Positions 45,455 through 55,047 of a stretch of DNA of 64,000 nucleotides are shown in pieces (the stretch's first letter is position 1; each line of letters opens with the position of its first letter). The translations under genes were made by a program, and so were the position numbers. The DNA is from Uruburuella testudinis. GTDB lineage: Bacteria > Pseudomonadota > Gammaproteobacteria > Burkholderiales > Neisseriaceae. The notes beneath the pieces are model-generated. The model was not told where the DNA came from. It did not search any database and saw nothing but the letters and a program-made list of their open reading frames with translations. The stretch covers positions 2,108,001 through 2,172,000 of the forward strand of contig NZ_CP091508.1 in NCBI RefSeq assembly GCF_022870865.1, in the 5' to 3' direction.

Positions 45455-45946
45455 TCAGACGGCCTTGTCTTTCTTATGCTTGAAGCCGTCAACCACCAGC
45501 AATACCGCGCCCACGCAGATAAAGCTGTCGGCCACGTTAAACGCGGGATAATACCAATTCTGCCAGTAAAACAATAGAAAATCCACCACATGGCCGTGCA
45601 GCATGCGGTCGATCACATTGCCGATGGCGCCGCCGATAATCATTGCTGCGCCGGTTTTGCCCCAGCAGCCGAAATCATCTTTCGCAATCGCACGCGCCAA
45701 ATAAAAACAAATCACTGCCGCCAGCGCCAAAAAGAAATATTTCTGCCAGCCGCCGGCATCGGCCAAAAAGCTGAACGCCGCACCGGTGTTGTACACCAGC
45801 GTTAAATCAAAGAAATCGGGAATAATATTCAAGCGCTCGGCAAAGGCAAAGTTTTTCAACACCGCCACTTTGGTGATTTGATCAAGCACAATCGCGGCCA
45901 GCGCCAGCAGCCAGAATTTGGTTTTGGAAGTGTTTCGAATGCTCAT
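45455..45946 (-). CDS. lspA: Lipoprotein signal peptidase
   Basis: 163 aa inner-membrane aspartyl protease that cuts prolipoproteins at the lipobox. Four membrane helices are visible. The catalytic Asp motifs are GGAIGNVIDRMLHGHVVDFL near residue 105 and FNVADSFICVGAVLLVVD near 136. Follows ileS and precedes ispH, the usual order. Its clients here include the lipoproteins at 10374, 29594 and 51649. Confidence 0.96.
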   Translation of the reverse strand: MSIRNTSKTKFWLLALAAIVLDQITKVAVLKNFAFAERLNIIPDFFDLTLVYNTGAAFSFLADAGGWQKYFFLALAAVICFYLARAIAKDDFGCWGKTGAAMIIGGAIGNVIDRMLHGHVVDFLLFYWQNWYYPAFNVADSFICVGAVLLVVDGFKHKKDKAV

Positions 45947-46249
45947 AAACGTTCAGACGGCCTCTTATCAGTTAAGCGGTGCATTTTACCTGATTCGCAC
46001 CGGCATGGGGCGGATACCCGTTTAAAAAAACCGCCTCACCGCATCGGCTTGCCTGTGCCCGAAGTGAACCGGCTCCATATGCGTACTGTTTTCAGCACGC
46101 CGCCTGGTCGGCTGACTTTTGTGGATGAGATTACTTTTGCGAACGAGTATGATGTTTCAATAGAAGCATAACTTTTTAATGAATATTGATTCCGGCATAA
46201 AAAGGCCGTCTGAAAGCCCTATCTTTCAGACGGCCTCATGATGATCCGC
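45947..46249. other. Gap between ileS and lspA
   Basis: About 300 bases with two uptake-sequence features. A worn CCCATTCAC-type repeat near 46065-46150 ends GACTTTTGTGGATGAG. No gene is seen. Confidence 0.5.
46203..46236. terminator. Uptake-sequence terminator of ileS
   Basis: AGGCCGTCTGAAAG and CTTTCAGACGGCCT around a six-base loop. Confidence 0.88.
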
Positions 46250-49030
46250 TCAAGCGTAATGACGGGTTTCACCTGAGCCGTCAACATTGTCGGCGCAGCG
46301 GGCGCAAACGGTCGGGTGTCCGGCAACCGAACCGACGTCGTCGGTGTAGTGCCAGCAGCGCTCGCATTTTTTGCCGCCGCTCACGGTGGCGGTGACGGCC
46401 AATTCGTCTCCTTTGACAACGCTTGCTTTGGAAACCAGCAGGGCAAAGCGCAATTCCTCGCCCAGCGCTTTGAGGTAGCCGGCCAAATCTTCGGGCGCGG
46501 CAATGTCCACTTCGGCCTGCAAAGACGACCCGACTGATTTGTCGGCACGCAAGGGCTCGATGGCGGCGGTAACGGCTTCGCGCACTTCGCGCACGGCCTG
46601 CCATTTTTTCACCAATTCGGCTTCGCTTTTCTCATTCATCGACGGGAATTCGTGCCAAGTGTGGAACAACACGCTGTCTTCTTCGCCGCCGCCGATGAGA
46701 TCCCACGCTTCTTCGCCGGTGAAGCAGAGAATCGGCGAAATCAGCAGCACCAGGCTGCGGGTGATGTGGTAAAGCGCGGTTTGGGCGCTGCGGCGGGCGG
46801 GGCTGTCGGCTTTGGTGGTGTAGAGGCGGTCTTTGAGAATATCAAGGTAAAACGCACCTAAATCTTCCGAACAAAATGCCACGATGTCTTTAACTGCAAA
46901 GTGGAAGGCATAGCGCGGGTAGTAATCGCCGGCCAGGCGCTCTTGCAATTGGCGAGCCAACACCAACGCATAGCGGTCGATTTCTACCATCTGCTCTTGC
47001 GGCACGGCATGTTCGATGGGCGAGAAATCGCTCAAGTTGGCAAACAGAAAGCTCAGGGTGTTGCGGATGCGGCGATAGCTTTCGGTTACGCGTTTTAAAA
47101 TTTCTTTAGAAATCGCCAATTCGCCGCTGTAATCGGTAGAAGCGGTCCACAAGCGCAGAATATCGGCGCCAAATTCGTTATACACTTCTTGCGGTGCCAC
47201 CACGTTGCCGAGCGATTTCGACATTTTGCGGCCGTTTTGATCGACCACGAAACCGTGGGTGAGCAATTGCTTGTAGGGTGCGCGGCCGACTGCGGCGCAG
47301 CCGATCAGCATTGATGATTGGAACCAGCCGCGATGCTGGTCGCTGCCTTCGAGATACAAATCGGCAGGCCAAGCCAGCTCTTCGCGCTGTTTCAATACGG
47401 AAAAGTGGGTGCTGCCGGAATCAAACCACACATCCAGCGTGTCGTTGAGCTTTTCATAATCGGCGGCTTCGCTGCCCAGCAATTCTTCGGCATTGAGCGC
47501 AAACCAGGCTTCAATGCCTTTTTCTTCGATGCGTTTGGCCACTTGTTCGAGCAATTCGGCGCTGTTCGGGTGTAATTCGCCGGTTTCTTTGTGCGCGAAA
47601 AACGTCATCGGCGTGCCCCAATAGCGTTGGCGGCTCACTACCCAATCGGGGCGGCCTTCAATCATCGCTTCGAGGCGGGCGCGCCCCCAGGCGGGGAAGA
47701 ATTCAGTGTCGTTCACGGCTTTCATGGCATTGTTGCGCAAGGTTTTGCCATCGGTGCCGGGTTTGTCCATGCCGATAAACCATTGGCCGGTGGCGCGGTA
47801 AATCAGCGGGGTTTTGTGGCGCCAGCAATGGGCGTAGCTGTGTTCGATTTTGGTGAAAGACAGCAGTTTGCCCGCCTCTTCCAGCCAATCGGTAATCACG
47901 GGGTTGGCTTCCCACACGGTCAGGCCGGCCACACGCGGCACATCGCTGCGGTAGCGGCCTTCGCTGTTTACCGGGTTATCCAGCTCGATGCCGTATTTGA
48001 GGCAGACGAAATAGTCTTCCAGGCCGTGCGCGGGCGCGGTGTGTACCAAGCCGGTGCCGGCCTCGGTGGTCACGTGTTCGCCGTTGAGCATGGGAATATC
48101 GCGCTCGAGGAAAGGATGGTGCAGATGCAGATTTTCCAATTTGCCGCCATCGGTTTCGGCCAACACGGCCGCACCCTCGAAACCGTAGCGTTTGAGCGCT
48201 TCTTCGGCCAAATCTTTGGCCAATACCAACTTGCCTTTGGGGGTGTCGATCAATTGATACACCAGCTCTTCGCCGGCGCTGACCGCCTGGCTGGCGGGCA
48301 ATGTCCACGGGGTCGTGGTCCAAATCACGGCGAAAGCATCGCCGCTGATTTCGCTCAAACCGAATGCTTCGGCCAAGGCGGCATTGTCTTGAAACAAATA
48401 GGCCACATCGATGGCGGACGAAACTTTATCTTTATATTCCACTTCGGCTTCGGCCAGCGAAGAGCCGCAATCCAAGCAGAATTGCACCGGTTTTTCACCG
48501 CGGTAGAGATAGCCGGCCTTGTAGATTTCGCCGAGCGCGCGCACAGTATCGGCTTCGGTTTTGAAATCCATGGTGAGGTAGGGATGATCCCAGTCGCCCA
48601 TCACGCCCAAGCGGATAAAGTCTTTTTTCTGGCGCGCAATCTGCTCTTTGGCATACTCGCGGCACAATTCGCGGAACCGCGCGGCGGGAATGTCTTTGCC
48701 GTGCAGCTTTTCCACCATCAGTTCGATGGGCAGGCCGTGGCAGTCCCAACCGGGCACATAAGGCGCATCGAAGCCGGCCAGCGTTTTGCTGCGCAGAATG
48801 ATGTCTTTCAGAATTTTGTTGGCGGCATGACCGATATGAATGTCGCCGTTGGCATAGGGCGGGCCGTCGTGCAAAATGAATTTCGGCCGGCCTTTGGCGA
48901 TTTCACGCAGCTTTTGGTAGCGTTTGAGCTCATACCAGCTTTTCAGCCAGCCGCCTTCACGCTTGGCCAAGTTGCCGCGCATGGGAAACGGGCTTTCGAG
49001 CAGGTTTACGGTTTTGCTGTAATCGGTCAT
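46250..49030 (-). CDS. ileS: Isoleucyl-tRNA synthetase
   Basis: 926 aa, normal for the bacterial enzyme. HIGH-type motif [13 protein letters not shown] near residue 62; the CP1 editing domain follows; KMSKS-type motif [12 protein letters not shown] near 605; anticodon-binding helices; a C-terminal zinc finger with [10 protein letters not shown] and [10 protein letters not shown]. The start is a normal ATG. The upstream region between it and ribF is enclosed by a 38-bp perfect inverted repeat. Confidence 0.97.
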   Translation of the reverse strand: MTDYSKTVNLLESPFPMRGNLAKREGGWLKSWYELKRYQKLREIAKGRPKFILHDGPPYANGDIHIGHAANKILKDIILRSKTLAGFDAPYVPGWDCHGLPIELMVEKLHGKDIPAARFRELCREYAKEQIARQKKDFIRLGVMGDWDHPYLTMDFKTEADTVRALGEIYKAGYLYRGEKPVQFCLDCGSSLAEAEVEYKDKVSSAIDVAYLFQDNAALAEAFGLSEISGDAFAVIWTTTPWTLPASQAVSAGEELVYQLIDTPKGKLVLAKDLAEEALKRYGFEGAAVLAETDGGKLENLHLHHPFLERDIPMLNGEHVTTEAGTGLVHTAPAHGLEDYFVCLKYGIELDNPVNSEGRYRSDVPRVAGLTVWEANPVITDWLEEAGKLLSFTKIEHSYAHCWRHKTPLIYRATGQWFIGMDKPGTDGKTLRNNAMKAVNDTEFFPAWGRARLEAMIEGRPDWVVSRQRYWGTPMTFFAHKETGELHPNSAELLEQVAKRIEEKGIEAWFALNAEELLGSEAADYEKLNDTLDVWFDSGSTHFSVLKQREELAWPADLYLEGSDQHRGWFQSSMLIGCAAVGRAPYKQLLTHGFVVDQNGRKMSKSLGNVVAPQEVYNEFGADILRLWTASTDYSGELAISKEILKRVTESYRRIRNTLSFLFANLSDFSPIEHAVPQEQMVEIDRYALVLARQLQERLAGDYYPRYAFHFAVKDIVAFCSEDLGAFYLDILKDRLYTTKADSPARRSAQTALYHITRSLVLLISPILCFTGEEAWDLIGGGEEDSVLFHTWHEFPSMNEKSEAELVKKWQAVREVREAVTAAIEPLRADKSVGSSLQAEVDIAAPEDLAGYLKALGEELRFALLVSKASVVKGDELAVTATVSGGKKCERCWHYTDDVGSVAGHPTVCARCADNVDGSGETRHYA

Positions 49031-49059
49031 GTTGTTTTTCTCGTGCTTCGTTGGTATGG

Positions 49060-49201
49060 TTTCAGACGGCCTGGTTATAGATAAAGGCCGTCTGAAATAT
49101 TGTATTATCTTTAATTGGTATATTGTAGCGGAATCGGGCTTATTTTATAAGGCTTTTTAAGACTTTCAGACGGCCTTTATCTATAACCAGGCCGTCTGAA
49201 A
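49060..49201. repeat. 38-bp perfect inverted repeat enclosing the ileS upstream region
   Basis: Arms 49060-49097 and 49164-49201 are exact complements, each containing two uptake sequences pointing outward and joined by GGTTATAGATAA. The 66-base interval 49098-49163 lies upstream of ileS and, read on the minus strand, contains a -10-like TACAAT. The right arm also abuts the ribF stop. Confidence 0.85.
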
Positions 49202-49204
49202 GAT

Positions 49205-50134
49205 TTACGCCTCCGCCCAATTGCGCGCGGCATCCATATCTGCCCAAATCTGCTGCTTGAGCGCTTCGATGCTGTCGAATTTTTCTTCATCGCGCAATTT
49301 GTGCAAAAAGCGTACACGGATACGCTGCCCGTATAAATCCCCATCAAAATCAAACAGGTGCACTTCCAACTTCTGCCTGCGCGTGGCCGATACGGTGGGA
49401 TTGAAGCCGAAGCTGGCCACGCCGCGTTTGCGGCCGAATGCGCCCTCTGCTTCCACCACAAACACACCGCTTAACGCATAGTGGTGCTGTGCCAATTGCA
49501 CATTGGCAGTCGGGCAGCCGATGGTGCGCCCCAGTTTGGCACCGTGTTTCACATGGCCGCTGAGCAGATAATCATGACCGAGCAGCTTTTGTGCATAGGC
49601 CAAATTGCCGTCTGAAAGCGCTTGACGGATGGCGGTGCTGCTGGCGCGGATGTTTTCCACCATCACCGAAGGCGTGCGCTCGGTTATCATACCGCGGTGG
49701 TTTTGCAGCATCTCGAAATCGCCCTCGCGCCCGGCGCCGAAACGGAAATCGTCGCCAATCAGCAGATATTGGGTATTAAGATGTTTACACAACAAGCGCT
49801 CGATAAATTCCTGCGCGGCAATATCGGCAAACGCCTGATTGAAACGCAGCACCCACACTGCATCCAGGCAGCCGGTGTCGCGCAGAAGCTGTAATTTGCT
49901 GCGTAAGGGGCTTAAGCGGTAGGGCTGCTCGCGACCAAACTTGCGGGCGAAAAATTCCTGCGGCTGCGGTTCGAACACCACCGCCACCGCCGCCAGGCCG
50001 CGGCTTTTGGCCTCTTGTTGCAAACGTTGCAAAATATGGCGGTGGCCGAGATGCACACCGTCGAAATTGCCGATGGTTACCGCGGCGCCTTGCGGAAAAT
50101 GGGGGGCTTGCGTTTGCCCGAACCAAACTTTCAT
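49205..50134 (-). CDS. ribF: Bifunctional riboflavin kinase / FAD synthetase
   Basis: 309 aa from ATG 50134 (MKVWFGQTQAPHF). Makes FMN and then FAD. The N-terminal nucleotidyltransferase domain has TIGNFDGVHLGHRHIL near residue 20; the C-terminal kinase domain begins near 185 with GRTIGCPTANVQL and has VASFGFNPTVSATRRQKLEV. It sits directly upstream of ileS as in many proteobacteria. The open frame extends 12 codons further upstream without support. No FMN riboswitch is visible. Confidence 0.95.
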   Translation of the reverse strand: MKVWFGQTQAPHFPQGAAVTIGNFDGVHLGHRHILQRLQQEAKSRGLAAVAVVFEPQPQEFFARKFGREQPYRLSPLRSKLQLLRDTGCLDAVWVLRFNQAFADIAAQEFIERLLCKHLNTQYLLIGDDFRFGAGREGDFEMLQNHRGMITERTPSVMVENIRASSTAIRQALSDGNLAYAQKLLGHDYLLSGHVKHGAKLGRTIGCPTANVQLAQHHYALSGVFVVEAEGAFGRKRGVASFGFNPTVSATRRQKLEVHLFDFDGDLYGQRIRVRFLHKLRDEEKFDSIEALKQQIWADMDAARNWAEA

Positions 50135-50201
50135 GAGCAGTTTGTCTGTATTTTTAGAATAATGGCGCATTGTAAACGCAATCGGCAGGCGGCGAAACCT
50201 T

Positions 50202-50258
50202 TAGGGCTCTGATGTATCGTTTATGTGGGGATTTTTGTGCCTGAAAATACCCAACCGC
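50202..50258. repeat. GGGTGTCC-family element, partial
   Basis: TAGGGCTCTGATGTATCG, then GGGGATTTTTGTGCCTG; the right half is missing. Confidence 0.65.
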
Positions 50259-50273
50259 TGCAATCTGCAGCAA

Positions 50274-50309
50274 CAGGCCGTCTGAAACGCCGTATTTTCA
50301 GACGGCCTG
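50274..50309. terminator. Uptake-sequence hairpin
   Basis: CAGGCCGTCTGAAA and TTTTCAGACGGCCTG between the divergent ribF and ABC permease genes. Confidence 0.8.
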
Positions 50310-50411
50310 CCCGCGCCAGATTGTAAATAAAAATTTCATCAAGTGTGTTTTATTGTAAAATACGCAGTTTTCCCCAACTGCCTTTCCGCCAACTTTTTTC
50401 AAGAGCCGCAC

Positions 50412-51158
50412 ATGGATTTTCGTTTCGACATCATTTATGAATACCGCCAAATGTTTTTCTACGGCGCACTCACCACCCTGGGGCTGACGGTGGCTGCCAC
50501 GCTGGGCGGCACCGTGTTGGGATTGTTCGGCGCGCTGGCACGCATTATCCGCTTTGAAAAAGGCAACGCATTTACCCATGCGCTGGCCTGGCTGCTGCGT
50601 ACCGCTTCGTTGGTTTATGTTACCTTGTTCCGCGGCACGCCCTTGTTTGTGCAGATTTTCATCTGGTATTTCATTTGGGCGGTGGCGCTGATCAACCCGG
50701 CCGACGGCTGGCTGATCAGCGGTGATCTGGCGGTGGAGCTGCGCCGCAACTACGGCGCTCTAATCGCCGGCACACTGGCGCTGACGGTTAACGCCGGTGC
50801 TTATATCACCGAAATCGTCCGCGCCGGCATTCAGTCGATCGACCGTGGCCAAATCGAAGCCGCCCGCTCGCTCGGCCTCACCTATCCGCAGGCCATGCGC
50901 CATGTGATTCTGCCGCAGGCCTTCCGCCGTATGCTGCCGCCGCTGGCCAACGAGTTTATTACGCTGCTGAAAGACAGCTCGCTGCTCTCCGCCATCGCCG
51001 TGGCCGAGCTGGCCTATGTGCAGCGCACCATTTCCGGCCGCTATTCGATTTATGAAGAGCCGCTCTACACCATCGCACTGATTTACCTGGCCATGACCAT
51101 GTGCCTGAGCTGGCTGTTTTCATGGCTGGAAAAACGCTACAACACCGCGCAACGTTAA
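50412..51158 (+). CDS. Polar amino acid ABC transporter permease (HisMQ/GlnP type)
   Basis: 248 aa. Membrane subunit of an amino acid importer. The EAA loop that contacts the ATPase is in GQIEAARSLGLTYPQAMRHV with following LPQAFRRMLPPLANEF near residue 160-185. The start at 50412 (MDFRFDIIYEYR) is the family start. No binding protein or ATPase gene adjoins it, so those lie elsewhere. The stop TAA (51156-51158) coincides with the terminal TA of a GGGTGTCC-family element, as at comEC. Confidence 0.9.
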   Translation: MDFRFDIIYEYRQMFFYGALTTLGLTVAATLGGTVLGLFGALARIIRFEKGNAFTHALAWLLRTASLVYVTLFRGTPLFVQIFIWYFIWAVALINPADGWLISGDLAVELRRNYGALIAGTLALTVNAGAYITEIVRAGIQSIDRGQIEAARSLGLTYPQAMRHVILPQAFRRMLPPLANEFITLLKDSSLLSAIAVAELAYVQRTISGRYSIYEEPLYTIALIYLAMTMCLSWLFSWLEKRYNTAQR

Positions 51159-51255
51159 GGTGTTCTGATGTGTCGTTTATGAGGGCATTTTTGTTTCTGG
51201 AAATGCAGATGCCAGGCACAAGCACCCATAAATCGACACATCACAGAGCTCTCTA
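51156..51255. repeat. GGGTGTCC-family element, 100-bp short form
   Basis: TAAGGTGTTCTGATGTGTCG at the left, core with ATGCAGATGCCAGGC, and CGACACATCACAGAGCTCTC then TA at the right. Its left TA is part of the permease stop codon. Confidence 0.8.
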
Positions 51256-51280
51256 ATAGAGCACTCTAATGCCGTCTGAA

Positions 51281-51324
51281 CAATAACAGGCCGTCTGAAA
51301 AATGTTTCAGACGGCCTGTTATTG
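51281..51324. terminator. Uptake-sequence terminator
   Basis: CAATAACAGGCCGTCTGAAA and TTTCAGACGGCCTGTTATTG, 20-bp arms. Confidence 0.88.
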
Positions 51325-51500
51325 TTCAGATTTGATAAATCATCCCCATTCATAAAAACCAACTGGGTCGAATACTTGTATCCGACAAATGGTTTGATAT
51401 TCTTGTGATTTCAAATGATTTCAGCCGTCTGAAAGCGTCGGCTTCAAGCATCCGACCAGCAGGGTATCGCGCGGGTTCTGCTCACAAAAACCCTAAGTGT

Positions 51501-51545
51501 GCAAAGGCCGTCTGAAAGAAAATGTTTTCAGACGGCCTTGTTTGC
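51501..51545. terminator. Uptake-sequence hairpin
   Basis: GCAAAGGCCGTCTGAAA and TTTTCAGACGGCCTTGTTTGC; it precedes the IS982-family end remnant. Confidence 0.8.
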
Positions 51546-51548
51546 AGC

Positions 51549-51627
51549 AGTGGTTTTTATTTTTATGTAAACAGCAGCTTGCTACAAATCAGCGGCTCTT
51601 GTTGGCATTTTTACCCCGAACTCACGT
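51549..51627. mobile_element. Terminal remnant of the IS982-family element
   Basis: GTAAACAGCAGCTTGCTACA and ACCCCGAACTCACGT match the transposase-upstream end of the IS at 9878-9960, with substitutions and small deletions. The rest of the element is absent. It lies just beyond the outer membrane factor gene. Confidence 0.75.
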
Positions 51628-51648
51628 TAAGTTATTTTTGCGAATGGA

Positions 51649-53040
51649 TCAATCGGTTTTCGGCGTATAGCGCCCGGCCATGGCTTTATAGACCATATTT
51701 TCATAACGCAACGCTTCGTAGCGCTGGTTGAGCACGGTTTGGGCGGAGCTGTATTCGCTGTTGAGCGCTTCGAGCCAGTCTTTCAGCTCGTTTTTACCGT
51801 ATTGGTAGCGCACTCGGTAGTAGCGGCTGTTTTTCTGATCGAGCGTATAGCGGGTTTGCACATTGGCCAGGGTTTCTTGCGCGCGCCGGTATTGCAGATA
51901 ATTGGTGTTCACTTCATTCAGCGCGGTGGTTAAGGCTTGCTCAAAGCTTAATTTGGCGCTGTCGAAATTGGCTTCGGCGTTTTTGTCTTCCCACTTCAGC
52001 GTCTGCCAATTAAGAAACGGCAGGTTGATTTGCGCGGAACCGCCCAACAAGGGGATATCAAACGCGGTTCGTGCTTTGTTTGAAGACGTACTCAAGCTGG
52101 CGCCCAAGGTGATGCCGGGATACCAGCTGCGTTTTTGTGCATCCACGCTGCGCAAGGCCGATTGCAGGCGGTATTCGGCGGCGCGCAAATCGGGGCGGTT
52201 GGCCAGCACCGAAATCGGCACGTTGAGATCAACCCCTTTTACCGGCAATAAACGGTATCCGCCGGGGTCCGCGGCCATCGCCTCATCCGGTTTGAGGTTG
52301 AGCAGGTTGCGCAGGGTCTGTATCAGCGCATCGCGGCTGTTTTGCAGTGAAAGCAAGTTGTTTTGTGCGGCCAGCAGTGATTGGCCGGCTTGGGTTGGCT
52401 CGACGGACGATACTTTGCCGTAGCGGTATTTGGCCTGTGCGATGCGGTCGATTTCCTGATACTGCTTGATAGATTTTTCAGTTAAATCAATGGCTTCATT
52501 GATATAGGCAATATTGAAATAAGCATCGGCCACATTGTTGATCAGGGTCAGGCGGGTGTTGGCCAAATCTTGGCGGGTGGCCTGATATTCCCACACTTGC
52601 GCATCGGCTTGGGCGTTGAGTTTTTGCCACAAATCCAGCTCGTAGCTCAAACCGAGCTGGCTGCTGAAGGTGTTGTTGCTGTGCCCGCTTTTCAGATTTT
52701 GTGAAGTGGAGGCACCCAACGAGCCGTTAAAATTCGGCACCAGATTGGCGCCCAGAATATTGGCTTGATAGAGTGCTTTGTTGACATTAATGGCGGCTTG
52801 GCGCAAATCTGTGTTGTTGGTCAGCGCCTGGGTAATCAATGCGTTTAATTCGCTGCTTTGGTAAATCTGCCACCAGTCGCCGTTAATATCATAACGTTCG
52901 GCAGTTTCGGTGGCCGGCATCACTTGGCCGGTGGCTTCCAGGCTGAGGCTTGCATCGGCTTGATGGTTGACCGCACAGCCGCTCAATACGGCAACCGCAG
53001 CCAAGCTTGAGGCCGTCTGAAAAAAAGAAGTTGCTTTCAT
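51649..53040 (-). CDS. Outer membrane factor lipoprotein (TolC/NodT family)
   Basis: 463 aa. The signal peptide ends in lipobox LSGC near residue 22, so the channel is lipid-anchored in the outer membrane. The two TolC repeats are recognisable (DWWQIYQSSELNALITQALT near 56; ADAYFNIAYINEAIDLTEKS in the first; RPDLRAAEYRLQSALRSVDA starting the second). Transcribed after macA and macB, it is probably the exit duct of that pump. An uptake sequence inside the signal peptide encodes FQTAS. A gap of about 55 bases separates it from macB. Confidence 0.93.
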   Translation of the reverse strand: MKATSFFQTASSLAAVAVLSGCAVNHQADASLSLEATGQVMPATETAERYDINGDWWQIYQSSELNALITQALTNNTDLRQAAINVNKALYQANILGANLVPNFNGSLGASTSQNLKSGHSNNTFSSQLGLSYELDLWQKLNAQADAQVWEYQATRQDLANTRLTLINNVADAYFNIAYINEAIDLTEKSIKQYQEIDRIAQAKYRYGKVSSVEPTQAGQSLLAAQNNLLSLQNSRDALIQTLRNLLNLKPDEAMAADPGGYRLLPVKGVDLNVPISVLANRPDLRAAEYRLQSALRSVDAQKRSWYPGITLGASLSTSSNKARTAFDIPLLGGSAQINLPFLNWQTLKWEDKNAEANFDSAKLSFEQALTTALNEVNTNYLQYRRAQETLANVQTRYTLDQKNSRYYRVRYQYGKNELKDWLEALNSEYSSAQTVLNQRYEALRYENMVYKAMAGRYTPKTD

Positions 53041-53096
53041 TTGGTTTCCTGAATTTTTTCAGACGGCCTAAAATCCGGCAGGCCGTCTGAAAACGT

Positions 53097-55034
53097 TTAA
53101 TCGTGTGCCAATGCATCAATCGGGTTCAGTTGCGAAGCGCGTTTGGCCGGCATAAAGCCGAAAGCTACGCCGATAACGGTTGAGCAGGCCACGGCCGCAA
53201 CAATCGATAAGGTCGAAAACGACATGGCAAAGCTGCTGGCAAAAGCATTAAACAGCAAGCTGATGGCATACGACAGCAACACACCCACCAGGCCGCCGAT
53301 CAGGCAGATCAACACCGCTTCAATCAAAAACTGCTGCAAGATGTTGAGCTGGCGTGCGCCAATCGCCATACGCACGCCGATTTCTTTGGTGCGCTCAGTC
53401 ACCGACACCAGCATGATGTTCATCACGCCGATACCGCCTACAATCAATGAAATCAAGGCAATACAGGAAATCAGCAGGGTCATGGTGTCGGTGGTGCTTT
53501 CAATGGTTTGCTTGATGCTGTCGGTGTTGCGCATAAAGAAATCTTCGCTGCCGTGGCGGGCAATCAGCAGGTCTTTTAAATTTTGCTCGGCCACTTGCGA
53601 ACCGACATCGTCTTTTACTTTTACGGTAATCGAGCTGATATAGCGCTCGCCGGTAATTTTCTGCATCACGGTGGTGTAAGGCGCCCAAAGCTGCAATTGG
53701 TCGCTGCTGCCGAAGCCGCTGTTATCGGTTACCGTAATGCCGATAACCTGCAACGGCCGTTTTTGAAATAAAATGGTTTGCCCCAAGGGGTTGGTGCCTT
53801 GGCCGAAAAGCTGCTTTTGGGTGTTTTCATCAATCACCACCACTTGCGCCGCATTTTTGACATCGGCCGCATCGTAAAACCGCCCTTCTTTCAGCTTGAT
53901 ACCGCGCACATCAAAATATTGGTCGCCGGCGCCGTAAAGCTGGGCGGTCAGGTCGGTGCTGCGGTAAGTGAGCGTGCCGCTGCCCGAAGTCATCGGGGTG
54001 GCGCTCTCCACATAGCTTTGTTTGGAAATCACTTCGGCATCGTTGATGGTGAGCGTTTTGATGCGGCCGGAACGCCGGTCGCCAAAGCCCCGCCCGGGGT
54101 AGATGCTGATGGTGTTGGTGCCCATTGCATTGATGTCTTCCAGAATTTTTTCTTGCGAACCGCGCCCCAATGCCACCACCGACACCACCGATGCGATGCC
54201 GATAATAATGCCGAGCATGGTCAACAGCGAGCGCATTTTGTGTGCCAAAATCGCCTGCACCGACATTCGGAACGATTCCAACGCCTGATCTTTATAAAAA
54301 GACCAGGAAATATGCTCTTGAATGCTTTCTACCCGGCTGGGCTTGATTTCGGTGTTTTTACTGCTGTCGGCAATGATTTCGCCATCGCGCAGCTCAATCA
54401 CCCGGTTGGCATTGGCGGCAATGCCCGGGTCGTGGGTGACCAAAATCACGGTATGCCCCTGTGCATGCAAATCATGAATAATCTGCATCACATTGGCACC
54501 GCTTTCGGTATCGAGCGCACCGGTCGGCTCGTCGGCAAGAATGATTTCGCCGCCGTTCATCAGTGCGCGGGCAATACTTACCCGCTGCTGCTGGCCGCCT
54601 GAAAGCTCGCTGGGTTTGTTGGCTTCTTTGCCCGCCAAGCCCAAATCGTGCAGCAGCTGATCGGCGCGTTTCACACGCTCGTCATGCTCCACGCCGGCAT
54701 AAACCGAGGGCAGCGCCACATTGTCGCGGGCATTCAGGGCGCTGAGCAGATTATAGCGCTGAAAGATAAAGCCGAAACGTTTGCGGCGCAAACCGGCCAG
54801 CTCATCGGCTTCCATTGCTGCGGTTTCGGTGCCGTCGATCCGGTAGGAGCCGGAAGTGGCGGTGTCGAGGCAGCCGAGGATGTTCATCAGCGTGGACTTG
54901 CCCGAGCCGGATTGGCCGATAATGGCCACAAAATCGCCTTTTTCGATGGTGAGGCTGATGTCTTTCAACACATGCACCCGGCTGTCGCCGCTGCCGAAAT
55001 AGCGGTTGATGTTTTTACATTCGATTAAACTCAT
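53097..55034 (-). CDS. macB: MacB-type ABC transporter (ATPase-permease)
   Basis: 645 aa. N-terminal ATPase: Walker [19 protein letters not shown] near residue 40, signature [15 protein letters not shown], Walker [12 protein letters not shown]. Then a first helix near 275, a large periplasmic domain and three helices near the C-terminus ([20 protein letters not shown]). Such pumps expel macrolides, peptides or lipopeptides together with MacA and a TolC-like duct. All motifs are intact. It starts 13 bases after macA. Confidence 0.96.
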   Translation of the reverse strand: MSLIECKNINRYFGSGDSRVHVLKDISLTIEKGDFVAIIGQSGSGKSTLMNILGCLDTATSGSYRIDGTETAAMEADELAGLRRKRFGFIFQRYNLLSALNARDNVALPSVYAGVEHDERVKRADQLLHDLGLAGKEANKPSELSGGQQQRVSIARALMNGGEIILADEPTGALDTESGANVMQIIHDLHAQGHTVILVTHDPGIAANANRVIELRDGEIIADSSKNTEIKPSRVESIQEHISWSFYKDQALESFRMSVQAILAHKMRSLLTMLGIIIGIASVVSVVALGRGSQEKILEDINAMGTNTISIYPGRGFGDRRSGRIKTLTINDAEVISKQSYVESATPMTSGSGTLTYRSTDLTAQLYGAGDQYFDVRGIKLKEGRFYDAADVKNAAQVVVIDENTQKQLFGQGTNPLGQTILFQKRPLQVIGITVTDNSGFGSSDQLQLWAPYTTVMQKITGERYISSITVKVKDDVGSQVAEQNLKDLLIARHGSEDFFMRNTDSIKQTIESTTDTMTLLISCIALISLIVGGIGVMNIMLVSVTERTKEIGVRMAIGARQLNILQQFLIEAVLICLIGGLVGVLLSYAISLLFNAFASSFAMSFSTLSIVAAVACSTVIGVAFGFMPAKRASQLNPIDALAHD

Positions 55035-55047
55035 GATGCGGCCTTGT

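Noticed and set aside
47591..49084. 497-residue open frame antisense to ileS
   Set aside because: It lies entirely over the conserved ileS coding region in high-GC codon use; no domain is recognisable.
50135..50260. FMN riboswitch upstream of ribF
   Set aside because: The leader is short and contains no conserved RFN-element segments; only a worn repeat and an uptake-sequence hairpin are seen.
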